5,891 nt of DNA. Origin: Alphaproteobacteria bacterium. GTDB lineage: Bacteria > Pseudomonadota > Alphaproteobacteria > Sneathiellales > Sneathiellaceae. The stretch spans positions 1 to 5,891 of the forward strand of contig SBHH01000307.1 in NCBI GenBank assembly GCA_006226265.1. Reading direction: 5' to 3'. Made by a program: the position numbers and the translations under genes. Shown piece by piece: positions 1-5,755 of this stretch (within the stretch, counting starts at the first letter, position 1; every line of letters starts with the position of its first letter). The notes beneath the pieces were generated by a model. It did no database searches. It saw only the letters and a list, made by a program, of their open reading frames with translations, and was not told the DNA's origin.

Positions 1-125
1 ATCTGAGGGATGAGCCAGACTCGTGAAAGCTGGTATGATTTTTTCCGTGATGGGTCGGATATTCAACTCAAAGTTGGCGGGTTGAATGACCGGATCGAAC
101 GGTAACGGAAAACGGACGGACAAAT

Positions 126-845
126 ATGCAGAACCCGCTGAAATGGACAGGTGAATTATTAGGGACCCGCTCGCATGAGCTGGGGCTCTTTCTCGGGGCC
201 ACCAGCATACTTGCAACGATGGTTTTAAGCTTTACGCTTCTTTTCCGGATTGGTGCGACCGCTATGCCTTCCGAACGGAGCGCCATGGCTAATTTGGTTC
301 ATCCGTCGAAAATTGCGCAGATTGATCGCGACTTTGCGGCTTTGCCGCATCGGACGGGCGCGCTCGGTGCGATTTCCGACCTCGATATGCCGGATATCCT
401 CAACCTGACCAAAACCTATCAGTCAGTCGATCTGTTCGGACGGACTTTCACCAAGGAGGAAATGTGCATTGCCCAGGCCGTCTATTTCGAGGCCCGGGGC
501 GAACCTCTGATTGGTCAAGTTGCGATTGCCGAGGTGATCCTGAACCGAATCGTTGATCCACGCTATCCGGGAACGGCCTGCAAGGTCGTCTTCCAGAACC
601 AGAATCGCCGCCACAAGTGCCAGTTCTCCTTCGCCTGCGACGGGTTGTCTGACCGGCCCAAGAATGCCACTGCCTGGGAGGCTGCTCTGAAAGTCGTCGC
701 CCTTGTCATGAACGGGGAACGGAGCGGCATTGCCAAGCGCGCGACTCATTATCACGCGGCCTATGTCAATCCGAAATGGAGCGAGCATCTGCAGAAGCTT
801 GGCCAGGTCGGCGGCCATATCTTTTACCGCGAAGATACCATTTAG
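126..845 (+). CDS. Membrane-anchored cell wall hydrolase, SleB/CwlJ-like (Hydrolase_2 family)
   Basis: The 239-residue product probably cleaves peptidoglycan in the periplasm. A short cytoplasmic N-terminus is followed by one hydrophobic segment at about residues 20-42 without an obvious signal-peptidase site, suggesting an N-terminal anchor with the rest outside the membrane. A linker (about 44-110) leads to the catalytic domain (about 112-237). That domain shows family hallmarks: AQAVYFEARGE (116-126), with E122 the likely catalytic glutamate, IAEVILNR (134-141), the CQFSFACDG block (165-173), and THYHAAYVNPKW (207-218). Cysteines 114, 152, 165 and 171 could form periplasmic disulfides. In spore formers this fold acts in germination; in Gram-negative bacteria its role is less clear, perhaps wall remodelling. 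The start is the first ATG of the open frame, and only a weak GGA-type ribosome site precedes it. Bases 1-125 have stops in all three forward frames near the left edge, and no convincing promoter was found there. The family call is firm; the substrate bond is unknown. Confidence 0.9.
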   Translation: MQNPLKWTGELLGTRSHELGLFLGATSILATMVLSFTLLFRIGATAMPSERSAMANLVHPSKIAQIDRDFAALPHRTGALGAISDLDMPDILNLTKTYQSVDLFGRTFTKEEMCIAQAVYFEARGEPLIGQVAIAEVILNRIVDPRYPGTACKVVFQNQNRRHKCQFSFACDGLSDRPKNATAWEAALKVVALVMNGERSGIAKRATHYHAAYVNPKWSEHLQKLGQVGGHIFYREDTI

Positions 846-1708
846 GGGGAACGCTGCCGGTTTCCGAGAAAGGAATGCAGGATGAGGGTAAGGATCACGA
901 TCGCCCCGCCTGCAACCGTCTCGATTTTCGGCACCTCCCCGAGCCCGAGCCAGACCCAGAGGGGCCCCAGAATACTTTCCATCAGCATGATCAGGCTGAC
1001 CTCCGGCGCTGGAATGTAGCGCGGGCCTACAGTTATCAGACCGAAAGCGAGGGGAAGAACAATCAGGCCTAGAAGGCACAAATAACCGAAATCCGCCATG
1101 GTGATGGAAAGCGGTGCGCCAATGGGAAGTGCAACTGCCGCCGTCAGAAGCCCGGAAAAGCCGAGCGAAGGGACCATGTCGATGGTGCGCGCATGGCGAA
1201 CCGTCGTCACTTGTCCGGCGATGCCAAAGGCGGCGATGATGGCAAAGAAATCGCCATGGCGAGTGCCGCCCCCGTCGCTTCCCAGAAAAATCATGCTGAT
1301 CGCGCCGATGCAGATGAAAATGGCGATCCAGGTTTTACGGGCAATCGTTTCCTTCAGGAAGATGCGTGAGAAGATCGCTGCGAAAAGCGGGGCGGTCGCG
1401 ATGATTACCAATGTATTGGCAACACTTGTATGAGTGATTGCAAGGACAAAAAAGATCGTACTGAGGGTAAAAAATCCTGCAGCAAGTAAGCCGCGCCGTC
1501 CCATGATGCGAAGCCGGCTACCGAGTCCTCTGCCGAAGCGAAAGAAATAAAATCCGAGAATGCCGATCCCGAATAGAAGGCCGCGCCAGAACAGGACCGT
1601 CCAGCTGTCGGTCGAGACCAGCCGGACGAGCAGACCATCCGGCGACAGGGCGGCAACGCCCGTCGCCGTGACCAGGATGCCGTAGAGATGTGGCGGCAGT
1701 TTTGCCAT
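842..1708 (-). CDS. EamA/DMT-superfamily transporter (drug/metabolite exporter-like), 10 predicted membrane helices
   Basis: The 288-residue, strongly hydrophobic inner-membrane protein has the length and two-fold repeat of EamA-domain carriers. The first repeat is about residues 10-142 and the second about 152-280. Family-like features are FWRG (40-43) in helix 2 and the segment NTLVIIATAPLFAAIF (98-113), which runs into FLKE (117-120) at the end of helix 4. The equivalent place in the second repeat is PAPEVSLIMLMESILGPLW (233-251), followed by LGEVP (256-260). Such proteins usually export amino acids, metabolites or drugs; the substrate cannot be read from the sequence. The start at 1708 is supported by AGAGGAG (complement of 1718-1724), 9 bases upstream. 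The stop codon interlocks with that of the convergent cell wall hydrolase. It lies 85 bases downstream of the reductase on the same strand, so shared transcription is possible but not shown. Confidence 0.9.
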   Translation of the reverse strand: MAKLPPHLYGILVTATGVAALSPDGLLVRLVSTDSWTVLFWRGLLFGIGILGFYFFRFGRGLGSRLRIMGRRGLLAAGFFTLSTIFFVLAITHTSVANTLVIIATAPLFAAIFSRIFLKETIARKTWIAIFICIGAISMIFLGSDGGGTRHGDFFAIIAAFGIAGQVTTVRHARTIDMVPSLGFSGLLTAAVALPIGAPLSITMADFGYLCLLGLIVLPLAFGLITVGPRYIPAPEVSLIMLMESILGPLWVWLGLGEVPKIETVAGGAIVILTLILHSFLGNRQRSP

Positions 1709-1754
1709 GCGGGGTGGCTCCTCTGGGGGAAGGATGCAGGGATCCTTTCCGCTC

Positions 1755-1796
1755 TAGCGTGAATGGCCGCCTGTTCCAAGAAAAAACTGCACGCTA
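1755..1796. repeat. Spaced inverted repeat TAGCGTG...CACGCTA between two minus-strand genes
   Basis: TAGCGTG at 1755-1761 is the exact reverse complement of CACGCTA at 1790-1796, separated by 28 bases. The right arm contains the stop codon of the reductase (TAG on the minus strand, 1794-1796). On the minus-strand transcript the right arm is followed by CAGTTTTTT, so the T-run lies inside the loop and not after the stem. It therefore does not look like a standard intrinsic terminator. It could be a weak RNA fold between the two genes, or chance. Confidence 0.3.
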
Positions 1797-2834
1797 TTGC
1801 GGCCTGTCCGGATGGATGAGATCGTTTGCAATCAGGCTTTCCGCCGTTTCGATAACCGACTGGCGGACGGAAATTGGCTGCCAGGCAAGGGTATTGCGGA
1901 TCTGGTGCGTGTTATACTGATGTGCGGGTCCCAACCGTGCCGCTGCGACTTTTAGAGACGGCGAAAACAACGCGAGCAGCCGGACCAGCCAGTCCGGAAC
2001 CGGTTGGGTCGGGATTTTGTATCCTCGCGGCGCAAGATACAGGTCCAGCTCCCTTGCAATCTGACGGAGGGACATGCGGTCGGTCACGCAGATGAAGCGC
2101 TTTTCCGCTGCATCCGGCTTTTCCATTGCCGAGATATGGGCCTTCGCTACGTCGCGCACATCGACGAGATTAAAGCTGATATCGGGAATTCCGGGCACTT
2201 CGCGGGCTAGCAGGCGGCGGACCACCTCGTGGGAGGCGCTGATGTCATGATCAAGCACGGGGCCAAGAACGAACCCCGGATTGATCACGGCAAGCTGCGG
2301 CCGGCTTTCTGCGGACAGGGAGGCAAGATAGTCCCAGACAGCCTTTTCGGCGATCGTTTTGCTTTTCGGATAGGCACCGATCGGCGCGTTGATATCGCTC
2401 CAGCAGGTTTCGTCAAGTGGTTTCGATTTGTCATGTCCGCCATAGACGGCCGCAATGGATGAAGTCATGACGATGCGCCGGATGCCTGCTGCTGCGGCGG
2501 CCTTCACCGCCCGGAGAGCACCATCCCGGGCCGGGCTGATCAGGTCCCTCTCGTCCTTTGGTTCGATGACCGGAAGGGGGGAGGCCATATGCAAGAGATA
2601 TTGCGCGCCCTCCATCGCGGTATCCCATCCCTCGTCAGCAGAGAGATCGGCGGTCACGAAGCTGAGCCCGGCGACGTCAACCCGTTCGGCAAGTGCGTTG
2701 GTCAGACTTTGTGCCCGGGCCGGGTTTCGCAACGTCCCCCGGACATCATATCCTTGTTCCAGCAGTTTCTTGATGGTTCGAAGGGCGATAAACCCCGAGG
2801 CGCCCGTTACGGTCACAAGCGCTTTGCTGTTCAT
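1794..2834 (-). CDS. NAD(P)-dependent extended SDR, dihydroflavonol-4-reductase / aldehyde-reductase-like
   Basis: The 346-residue cytoplasmic oxidoreductase has an N-terminal Rossmann fold. TGASGFIA (10-17) is the glycine-rich nucleotide-binding loop of extended SDR enzymes. R36 in TLRNP lies where NADPH-specific relatives bind the 2'-phosphate, so NADPH preference is inferred. The catalytic set is visible: MTSSIAAVYG (123-132) supplies the serine, and Y155 and K159 form YPKSK. PGFVLGP (186-192) and NLVDVRDVAKAH (222-233) are typical of DFR-like and aldehyde-reductase-like SDRs, which reduce aldehydes or ketones to alcohols. Length matches the family (about 330-350). The physiological substrate is not predictable, and bacterial members are often annotated as epimerases without proof. 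The start at 2834 is preceded by GGGAGAG (complement of 2839-2845). It is divergent from the oxygenase gene, with 136 bases between the two start codons, and is upstream of the transporter on the same strand. Confidence 0.9.
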   Translation of the reverse strand: MNSKALVTVTGASGFIALRTIKKLLEQGYDVRGTLRNPARAQSLTNALAERVDVAGLSFVTADLSADEGWDTAMEGAQYLLHMASPLPVIEPKDERDLISPARDGALRAVKAAAAAGIRRIVMTSSIAAVYGGHDKSKPLDETCWSDINAPIGAYPKSKTIAEKAVWDYLASLSAESRPQLAVINPGFVLGPVLDHDISASHEVVRRLLAREVPGIPDISFNLVDVRDVAKAHISAMEKPDAAEKRFICVTDRMSLRQIARELDLYLAPRGYKIPTQPVPDWLVRLLALFSPSLKVAAARLGPAHQYNTHQIRNTLAWQPISVRQSVIETAESLIANDLIHPDRPQ

Positions 2835-2913
2835 AATTCTCTCCCGGCCATTTATCCGCGGCTGGACGGATTTTGCTTAATTTGTACTCTAACCCGGAAT
2901 TCGGGAAGAGCCT

Positions 2914-2944
2914 ATGGCCAATTTACTTTATATTATGGCAATTT
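2914..2944. repeat. Imperfect direct repeat in the divergent intergenic region (candidate operator)
   Basis: ATGGCCAATTT (2914-2924) recurs as ATGGCAATTT (2935-2944), with one base missing in the second copy. Start-to-start distance is 21 bases, about two helical turns, which would place both copies on the same DNA face. The segment between is AT-rich (ACTTTATATT) and holds TATATT at 2929-2934, which resembles a -10 element, but no matching -35 box is seen at the normal distance. A short hairpin CCCG-GAATT-CGGG lies just upstream at 2893-2905. A transcription-factor site serving the reductase, the oxygenase or both is plausible but unproven. Confidence 0.35.
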
Positions 2945-2957
2945 GAAGCCCGAAGAT

Positions 2958-2964
2958 GAAGAGG
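2958..2964 (+). promoter_or_regulatory. Ribosome binding site that selects the oxygenase start
   Basis: GAAGAGG lies 6 bases before the ATG at 2971, which is good Shine-Dalgarno spacing. It overlaps the alternative in-frame ATG at 2956, which has only a short GAAG directly against it. This favours initiation at 2971 over 2956. Confidence 0.65.
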
Positions 2965-2970
2965 CACCTT

Positions 2971-3651
2971 ATGAACAGTGACCCGATTGCCATGGAAATT
3001 GAACAGAACGGTTTTTGTCGTATTCCGAATCTGTTGGCTCCGGCCGAGTGCGATGCGCTGACCGATGCATTTGGAAGGGAAGCCGGATACCGGCGTCATA
3101 TCGTCATGCAGAACCATGGCTATGGTCGGGGAGAATATAAATATTTCAGCTATCCGCTGCCGGACCTGGTGGCGAAACTACGCGCGGAGTTTTACGAGAA
3201 ACTGGCGCCGCTCGCCAACCGCTGGGGCGAGGCGCTTGGTATGGACTGCCGGTACCCTGCGAGACTGTCCGACTATACCGAAACCTGCCATGCCGTCGGC
3301 CAATGCAAGCCAACACCCCTCATCCTGAAATACGGCGAAGGGGACTATAACAGGCTGCATCAGGACCTCTATGGCGAGTACCTTTTCCCGATGCAGATGG
3401 TGGTGCTTTTAAGCCGCCCCGGCGAAGATTTCGAAGGCGGAGAACTGATCCTGACCGAGCAGCGCGCACGCCAGCAGTCACGTGTCCGTGTCGTGCCCCT
3501 GAAACAGGGCGATGCGGCGATCATTGCGGTTAATGACCGGCCGATTCCCGGCAAAGCGCGCTCCGTTCGCGTCAAGATGCGCCATGGGGTGTCTGATGTC
3601 CGGCGCGGCAACCGCTTCACCCTTGGCATCATCTTTCATGACGCGAGGTAG
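2971..3651 (+). CDS. 2OG-Fe(II) dioxygenase, COG3826 / Oxygenase-NA-like
   Basis: The 226-residue protein is a probable non-haem iron, 2-oxoglutarate-dependent oxygenase with a double-stranded beta-helix fold. Numbered from the ATG at 2971, the iron triad is H130 and D132 in LHQDLYG, plus H205 in MRHGVSDV. R215 in RFTLGIIFHD is the likely 2-oxoglutarate anchor. Other blocks match my memory of this family: GEYKYFSYPLP (54-64), LAPLANRW (78-85), YGEGDYN (121-127), GGELILTEQR (156-165) and QGDAAII (179-185). Pfam's Oxygenase-NA name implies repair of damaged nucleic acid, but I know of little direct proof; oxidation of a small molecule or protein is an alternative. The length is normal and no motif residue is missing. 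An alternative ATG at 2956 would add five residues but has the poorer ribosome site. It stands alone between a divergent reductase and a regulator 156 bases downstream; no ada, alkA or alkB gene is in view. Confidence 0.87.
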   Translation: MNSDPIAMEIEQNGFCRIPNLLAPAECDALTDAFGREAGYRRHIVMQNHGYGRGEYKYFSYPLPDLVAKLRAEFYEKLAPLANRWGEALGMDCRYPARLSDYTETCHAVGQCKPTPLILKYGEGDYNRLHQDLYGEYLFPMQMVVLLSRPGEDFEGGELILTEQRARQQSRVRVVPLKQGDAAIIAVNDRPIPGKARSVRVKMRHGVSDVRRGNRFTLGIIFHDAR

Positions 3652-3691
3652 AGAATAAGCATTCACAAGGTCCCGTAAAAAAACTCATTCC

Positions 3692-3771
3692 AGGGTATCG
3701 AATCCCTCTTCCCACGGCGAATTCTTTGAATTACTGTCCTCTGAACGGCATGCCGGTTTCTTGAAAATTTT
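3692..3771. promoter_or_regulatory. Cluster of four short dyads upstream of the GlxA-type regulator
   Basis: The 156-base gap at 3652-3807 has no credible gene. It holds AGGG-(8)-CCCT at 3692-3707, AATTC-TTT-GAATT at 3720-3732, the perfect 10-base palindrome CGGCATGCCG at 3746-3755, and AAAATTTT at 3764-3771. TTGAAA at 3761-3766 could be a -35 box, but the hexamer 17 bases on (TAGGGA) is a poor -10. No T-tract follows any dyad, so none looks like a terminator for the oxygenase gene. The dyads may be binding sites, possibly for autoregulation, but short palindromes also arise by chance. Confidence 0.35.
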
Positions 3772-3807
3772 GTCAGGTTAGAGTAGGGAAGGACTGAATA
3801 GTCGGGC

Positions 3808-4764
3808 ATGACAGAGGCTGTGAAAAAATACGGCTTTCTCCTGACAGATCAGTGCAGCATGATTTGTTTCAGTAGCGCCATTGAACCCCTGCGTTCAGCC
3901 AACCGGATGAGCGGCCGCCATCTCTATGACTGGCATGTGCTGACCATGACCGGGGAAAGCGAGCGGACCAGCAGCGGGATCAGCATCCTGCCCGACATGC
4001 GGCTTGAGGATGCGACCGATCTCGATATTCTTTTTGTCTGCGGCGGCATCGGCACGGACAAGATCCGGGATGAACATCTTCTGGCGGAGCTTCGCCGTAT
4101 CGTCCATCACGGAACGGGAATTGGCGCGCTCAGCACGGGCACCTTCATCCTGGCGGCGGCAGGGCTCCTCAATGGATATCGCTGCACCATCCATTGGGAA
4201 GGGGCGATCAGCCTGAAGGAGAGCTTCCCCGAAACCATCTTCACTGGCAGCATTTTCGAGATTGACCGCAATCGCTACACTTGTGCAGGCGGAACCTCGG
4301 CCATCGACATGATGCTGCATATGATCGGCGAGGCGCATGGCAGCAAGGTTGCTTATGACGTGTCGCTGCAATTCATGCATGATCGCATCCGAACCCATAG
4401 CGACAAGCAGCAGGCGGTCCGGAAACTGCAACTGGCCGCCAAGTCGCAGAAGCTGCTGACCATCGTCGAGATCATGGAGCAGAATATCGAGGAGCCGATC
4501 TCGCCCGAGGAGCTTGCGAACCGGGTCGGCATCTCCATCCGGCAGGTGGAACGGCTGTTCCGTCAGCATACGGACAAGTCACCCGCCCGCTACTATATGG
4601 AACTCCGGCTTGAACATGCGCGGCTTCTTCTGCTGCAGACAAGCATGTCGATCACGGAAATCTACATCGCGTCGGGCTTCTCCACCCATTCGCATTTCGC
4701 CAAAAGCTACCGGGAATATTATGGCATCAGCCCGAGCCGCGAACGCAAACCGCGGTTGAGCTAG
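3808..4764 (+). CDS. GlxA-family AraC-type transcriptional regulator with amidotransferase-like sensor domain (ArgR/CdhR-like)
   Basis: The 318-residue protein has a DJ-1/PfpI-like class I glutamine-amidotransferase domain at about residues 7-190 and an AraC DNA-binding domain at about 215-312. The first domain shows DILFVCGG (73-80), the nucleophile-elbow region GALSTGTFILAAAGLL (106-121), TIHWE (127-131) and CAGGTSAID (159-167). S109 sits where catalytic relatives have cysteine, so this domain probably senses a ligand instead of doing chemistry, as in ArgR- and CdhR-like regulators. Two helix-turn-helix units follow: ISPEELANRVGISIRQVERLF (231-251, split here as ISPEELANRVG / ISIRQVERLF) and SITEIYIASGFSTHSHFAK (281-299). 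The GFS-TH-SHFAK run is the AraC signature. Relatives control arginine, carnitine or glycine-betaine use, but no such catabolic gene is present here, so the ligand is unknown. An in-frame TAG at 3799-3801 rules out a longer N-terminus. The best ribosome-site-like stretch, AGGGAAGGA (3785-3793), is rather far, 14 bases before the ATG. Confidence 0.9.
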   Translation: MTEAVKKYGFLLTDQCSMICFSSAIEPLRSANRMSGRHLYDWHVLTMTGESERTSSGISILPDMRLEDATDLDILFVCGGIGTDKIRDEHLLAELRRIVHHGTGIGALSTGTFILAAAGLLNGYRCTIHWEGAISLKESFPETIFTGSIFEIDRNRYTCAGGTSAIDMMLHMIGEAHGSKVAYDVSLQFMHDRIRTHSDKQQAVRKLQLAAKSQKLLTIVEIMEQNIEEPISPEELANRVGISIRQVERLFRQHTDKSPARYYMELRLEHARLLLLQTSMSITEIYIASGFSTHSHFAKSYREYYGISPSRERKPRLS

Positions 4765-4809
4765 AGCCGGCGATCCTGCAATCTTGATGAATGAGCTAAT
4801 TCTGTTGTT

Positions 4810-4820
4810 TTGCCGGGCAA
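4810..4820. repeat. Short palindrome TTGCC-G-GGCAA upstream of the methyltransferase gene
   Basis: TTGCC (4810-4814) and GGCAA (4816-4820) form a perfect dyad around one base. It lies 46 bases after the regulator stop and 81 bases before the methyltransferase start. It could be an operator for a dimeric regulator or chance. No convincing -35/-10 pair was found around it. Confidence 0.25.
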
Positions 4821-4842
4821 GGGCGGGTAGAACAGCAGACCA

Positions 4843-4875
4843 GAGGAGCGCACACCTGTGCCAGGCTCCTTTTCT
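4843..4875 (+). terminator. Candidate intrinsic terminator or leader hairpin between regulator and methyltransferase
   Basis: AGGAGC (4844-4849) pairs with GCTCCT (4865-4870). Inside it, GCAC (4850-4853) pairs with GTGC (4858-4861) around the loop ACCT, leaving a 3-base bulge (4862-4864). The outer stem can gain a G-U pair (4843/4871). The strand continues TTTCT, giving a short U-tract after the stem. It ends 111 bases after the regulator's stop and only 26 bases before the methyltransferase ATG. It is either the regulator's terminator, with the next promoter overlapping it, or a 5'-leader structure of the methyltransferase message. The inner part is also a near-palindrome, GCACA-CC-TGTGC (4850-4861), so a DNA-binding site is a third possibility. 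Confidence 0.5.
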
Positions 4876-4881
4876 ATGGAA

Positions 4882-4897
4882 CCGGAAGCCGGAAGGA
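4882..4897 (+). promoter_or_regulatory. Duplicated Shine-Dalgarno-like repeat before the methyltransferase
   Basis: CCGGAAG occurs twice in tandem (4882-4888 and 4889-4895). The second copy continues as GGAAGGA (4891-4897), 4 bases before the ATG at 4902, and is the likely ribosome site. The first copy is 13 bases from the ATG, probably too far to direct initiation. This supports 4902 as the start. Confidence 0.55.
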
Positions 4898-4901
4898 TAT
4901 C

Positions 4902-5729
4902 ATGCCGTCAGAGACAAAGGACCCCATTGCCGCCTTCAAGGAAGAGGTAAGTCACACCGTCAAAGGATATGAAAACGAGACGGATTGGCAGAAATTGTCT
5001 CATGACTGGTTGTTGCAGGCATTGGCGAAGCGGTATGTCTATAATTTCTCCAGCCTTGGCCGTCCGATCATTCAGCTTCCCCAGGATATGGTCGCTTTTC
5101 AGGAAATCGTCTGGGAGGTGAAACCCGACCTGATCATCGAAACCGGTATCGCCCATGGCGGCTCCCTCATCCAGAGTGCCGCGCTTCTTGCCATGCTCGA
5201 CTATTGCGATGCAGTTGAAGCGGGCGAGATGCTTGACCCCTCTAAGCCGAAGCGGCGCGTGCTCGGTATCGACATCGATATCCGCGCCCATAACCGCGTG
5301 GCGGTCGAGGCGCATCCCATGGCAGGACGGATCGACATGATCCAGGGTTCCTCCATCGATGCTGATATCATTGCAGAGGTCGCGGAAATTGCGGGCGGCG
5401 CGAAACGGGTGCTTGTCAGCCTCGACAGCAACCATACCCATGATCATGTGCTGGCGGAGCTGGAAGCCTATGCGCCGCTCACCAGCAGGGGGAGCTATTG
5501 CCTCGTTTTCGATACGGTTGTCGAGGATATGCCGGAGGGTTTCTATCCGGATCGGCCTTGGCATCCCGGCAATAGCCCGAAAAGCGCGGTGTTTGAATAT
5601 CTCGAACGGCTGAAGGGGGCAGGCGTGCTCGGCGCGGACGGGTCGCCGCTCGCCTTTGAGAATGACAAGGCAATCGAGGACAAGTTATTCCTGACGGTTA
5701 CGCCGGCCGGTTTCCTTAAGCGCGTCTAG
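4902..5729 (+). CDS. CmcI-type SAM-dependent methyltransferase ('cephalosporin hydroxylase' family)
   Basis: The 275-residue cytoplasmic enzyme resembles the CmcI / rhamnosyl O-methyltransferase family, often mislabelled cephalosporin hydroxylase. In glycan clusters such genes are thought to O-methylate sugars. Domain order: an N-terminal helical cap (about 1-55); LGRPIIQLPQDM (52-63); the SAM-binding loop ETGIAHGGSLI (80-90); the second acidic strand GIDIDIRAHNR (122-132); SLDSNHTHDHVLAELEAY (173-190) with D175 a likely metal ligand; and VFDTVVEDMPEGF (202-214). RPWHPGNSPKSAVFEYL (218-234) and the closing LTVTPAGFLKR (264-274) complete the pattern. F203 stands where CmcI itself has a metal-binding glutamate; I recall this substitution in glycan-cluster relatives, so it is probably a subfamily feature and not a defect. 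A glycosyltransferase gene begins 26 bases downstream, suggesting an operon and a surface-glycan substrate. The exact sugar, or even O-methylation itself, is inference. Confidence 0.86.
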   Translation: MPSETKDPIAAFKEEVSHTVKGYENETDWQKLSHDWLLQALAKRYVYNFSSLGRPIIQLPQDMVAFQEIVWEVKPDLIIETGIAHGGSLIQSAALLAMLDYCDAVEAGEMLDPSKPKRRVLGIDIDIRAHNRVAVEAHPMAGRIDMIQGSSIDADIIAEVAEIAGGAKRVLVSLDSNHTHDHVLAELEAYAPLTSRGSYCLVFDTVVEDMPEGFYPDRPWHPGNSPKSAVFEYLERLKGAGVLGADGSPLAFENDKAIEDKLFLTVTPAGFLKRV

Positions 5730-5755
5730 ACCTTCCGACGCTGCCGGAGAGCGCC

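Noticed and set aside
68..286. 72-codon minus-strand frame at the left edge, possibly a divergent small gene.
   Set aside because: Most of it lies antisense to the hydrolase's N-terminal anchor, and the peptide has no recognisable features.
423..1079. Long minus-strand open frame across the hydrolase and the transporter's 3' end.
   Set aside because: It is antisense to two genes with clear family motifs, and its own translation is low-complexity and unlike any known domain.
3690..3720. A T-arm-like stretch (AGGG, loop TATCGAAT, CCCT) resembling the 3' end of a tRNA, possibly a remnant or attachment site.
   Set aside because: The loop has 8 bases and lacks the usual TTC start. No acceptor stem, anticodon arm, CCA end or flanking integrase is visible. 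A tRNA covariance search would settle it; a hit would overturn this rejection.
3895..4569. 224-codon minus-strand open frame opposite the GlxA-type regulator.
   Set aside because: The regulator on the plus strand has both domains intact. The antisense product has no recognisable motif and is an expected by-product of GC-rich codon use.
3808..4764. Possibility that the AraC-type regulator is an Ada-like alkylation-response protein partnering the oxygenase.
   Set aside because: It has a DJ-1/PfpI-like N-terminal domain and no Ada zinc-cysteine motif or methyltransferase active-site motif.
4876..4950. A 24-codon frame from ATG 4876 overlapping the methyltransferase start, considered as a translational leader.
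   Set aside because: No Shine-Dalgarno sequence precedes it (the upstream bases are the pyrimidine-rich hairpin tail), and the peptide shows no repeated or regulatory residues.
4784..4972. A TTG-started open frame of 62 codons before and into the methyltransferase gene.
   Set aside because: It has no ribosome site, runs through the hairpin, and overlaps the well-supported methyltransferase in another frame. Its sequence resembles no family I recognise.
4908..5564. 218-codon minus-strand open frame opposite the methyltransferase.
   Set aside because: The plus-strand gene carries the SAM-binding and family motifs; the antisense frame has none and no ribosome site was evident.
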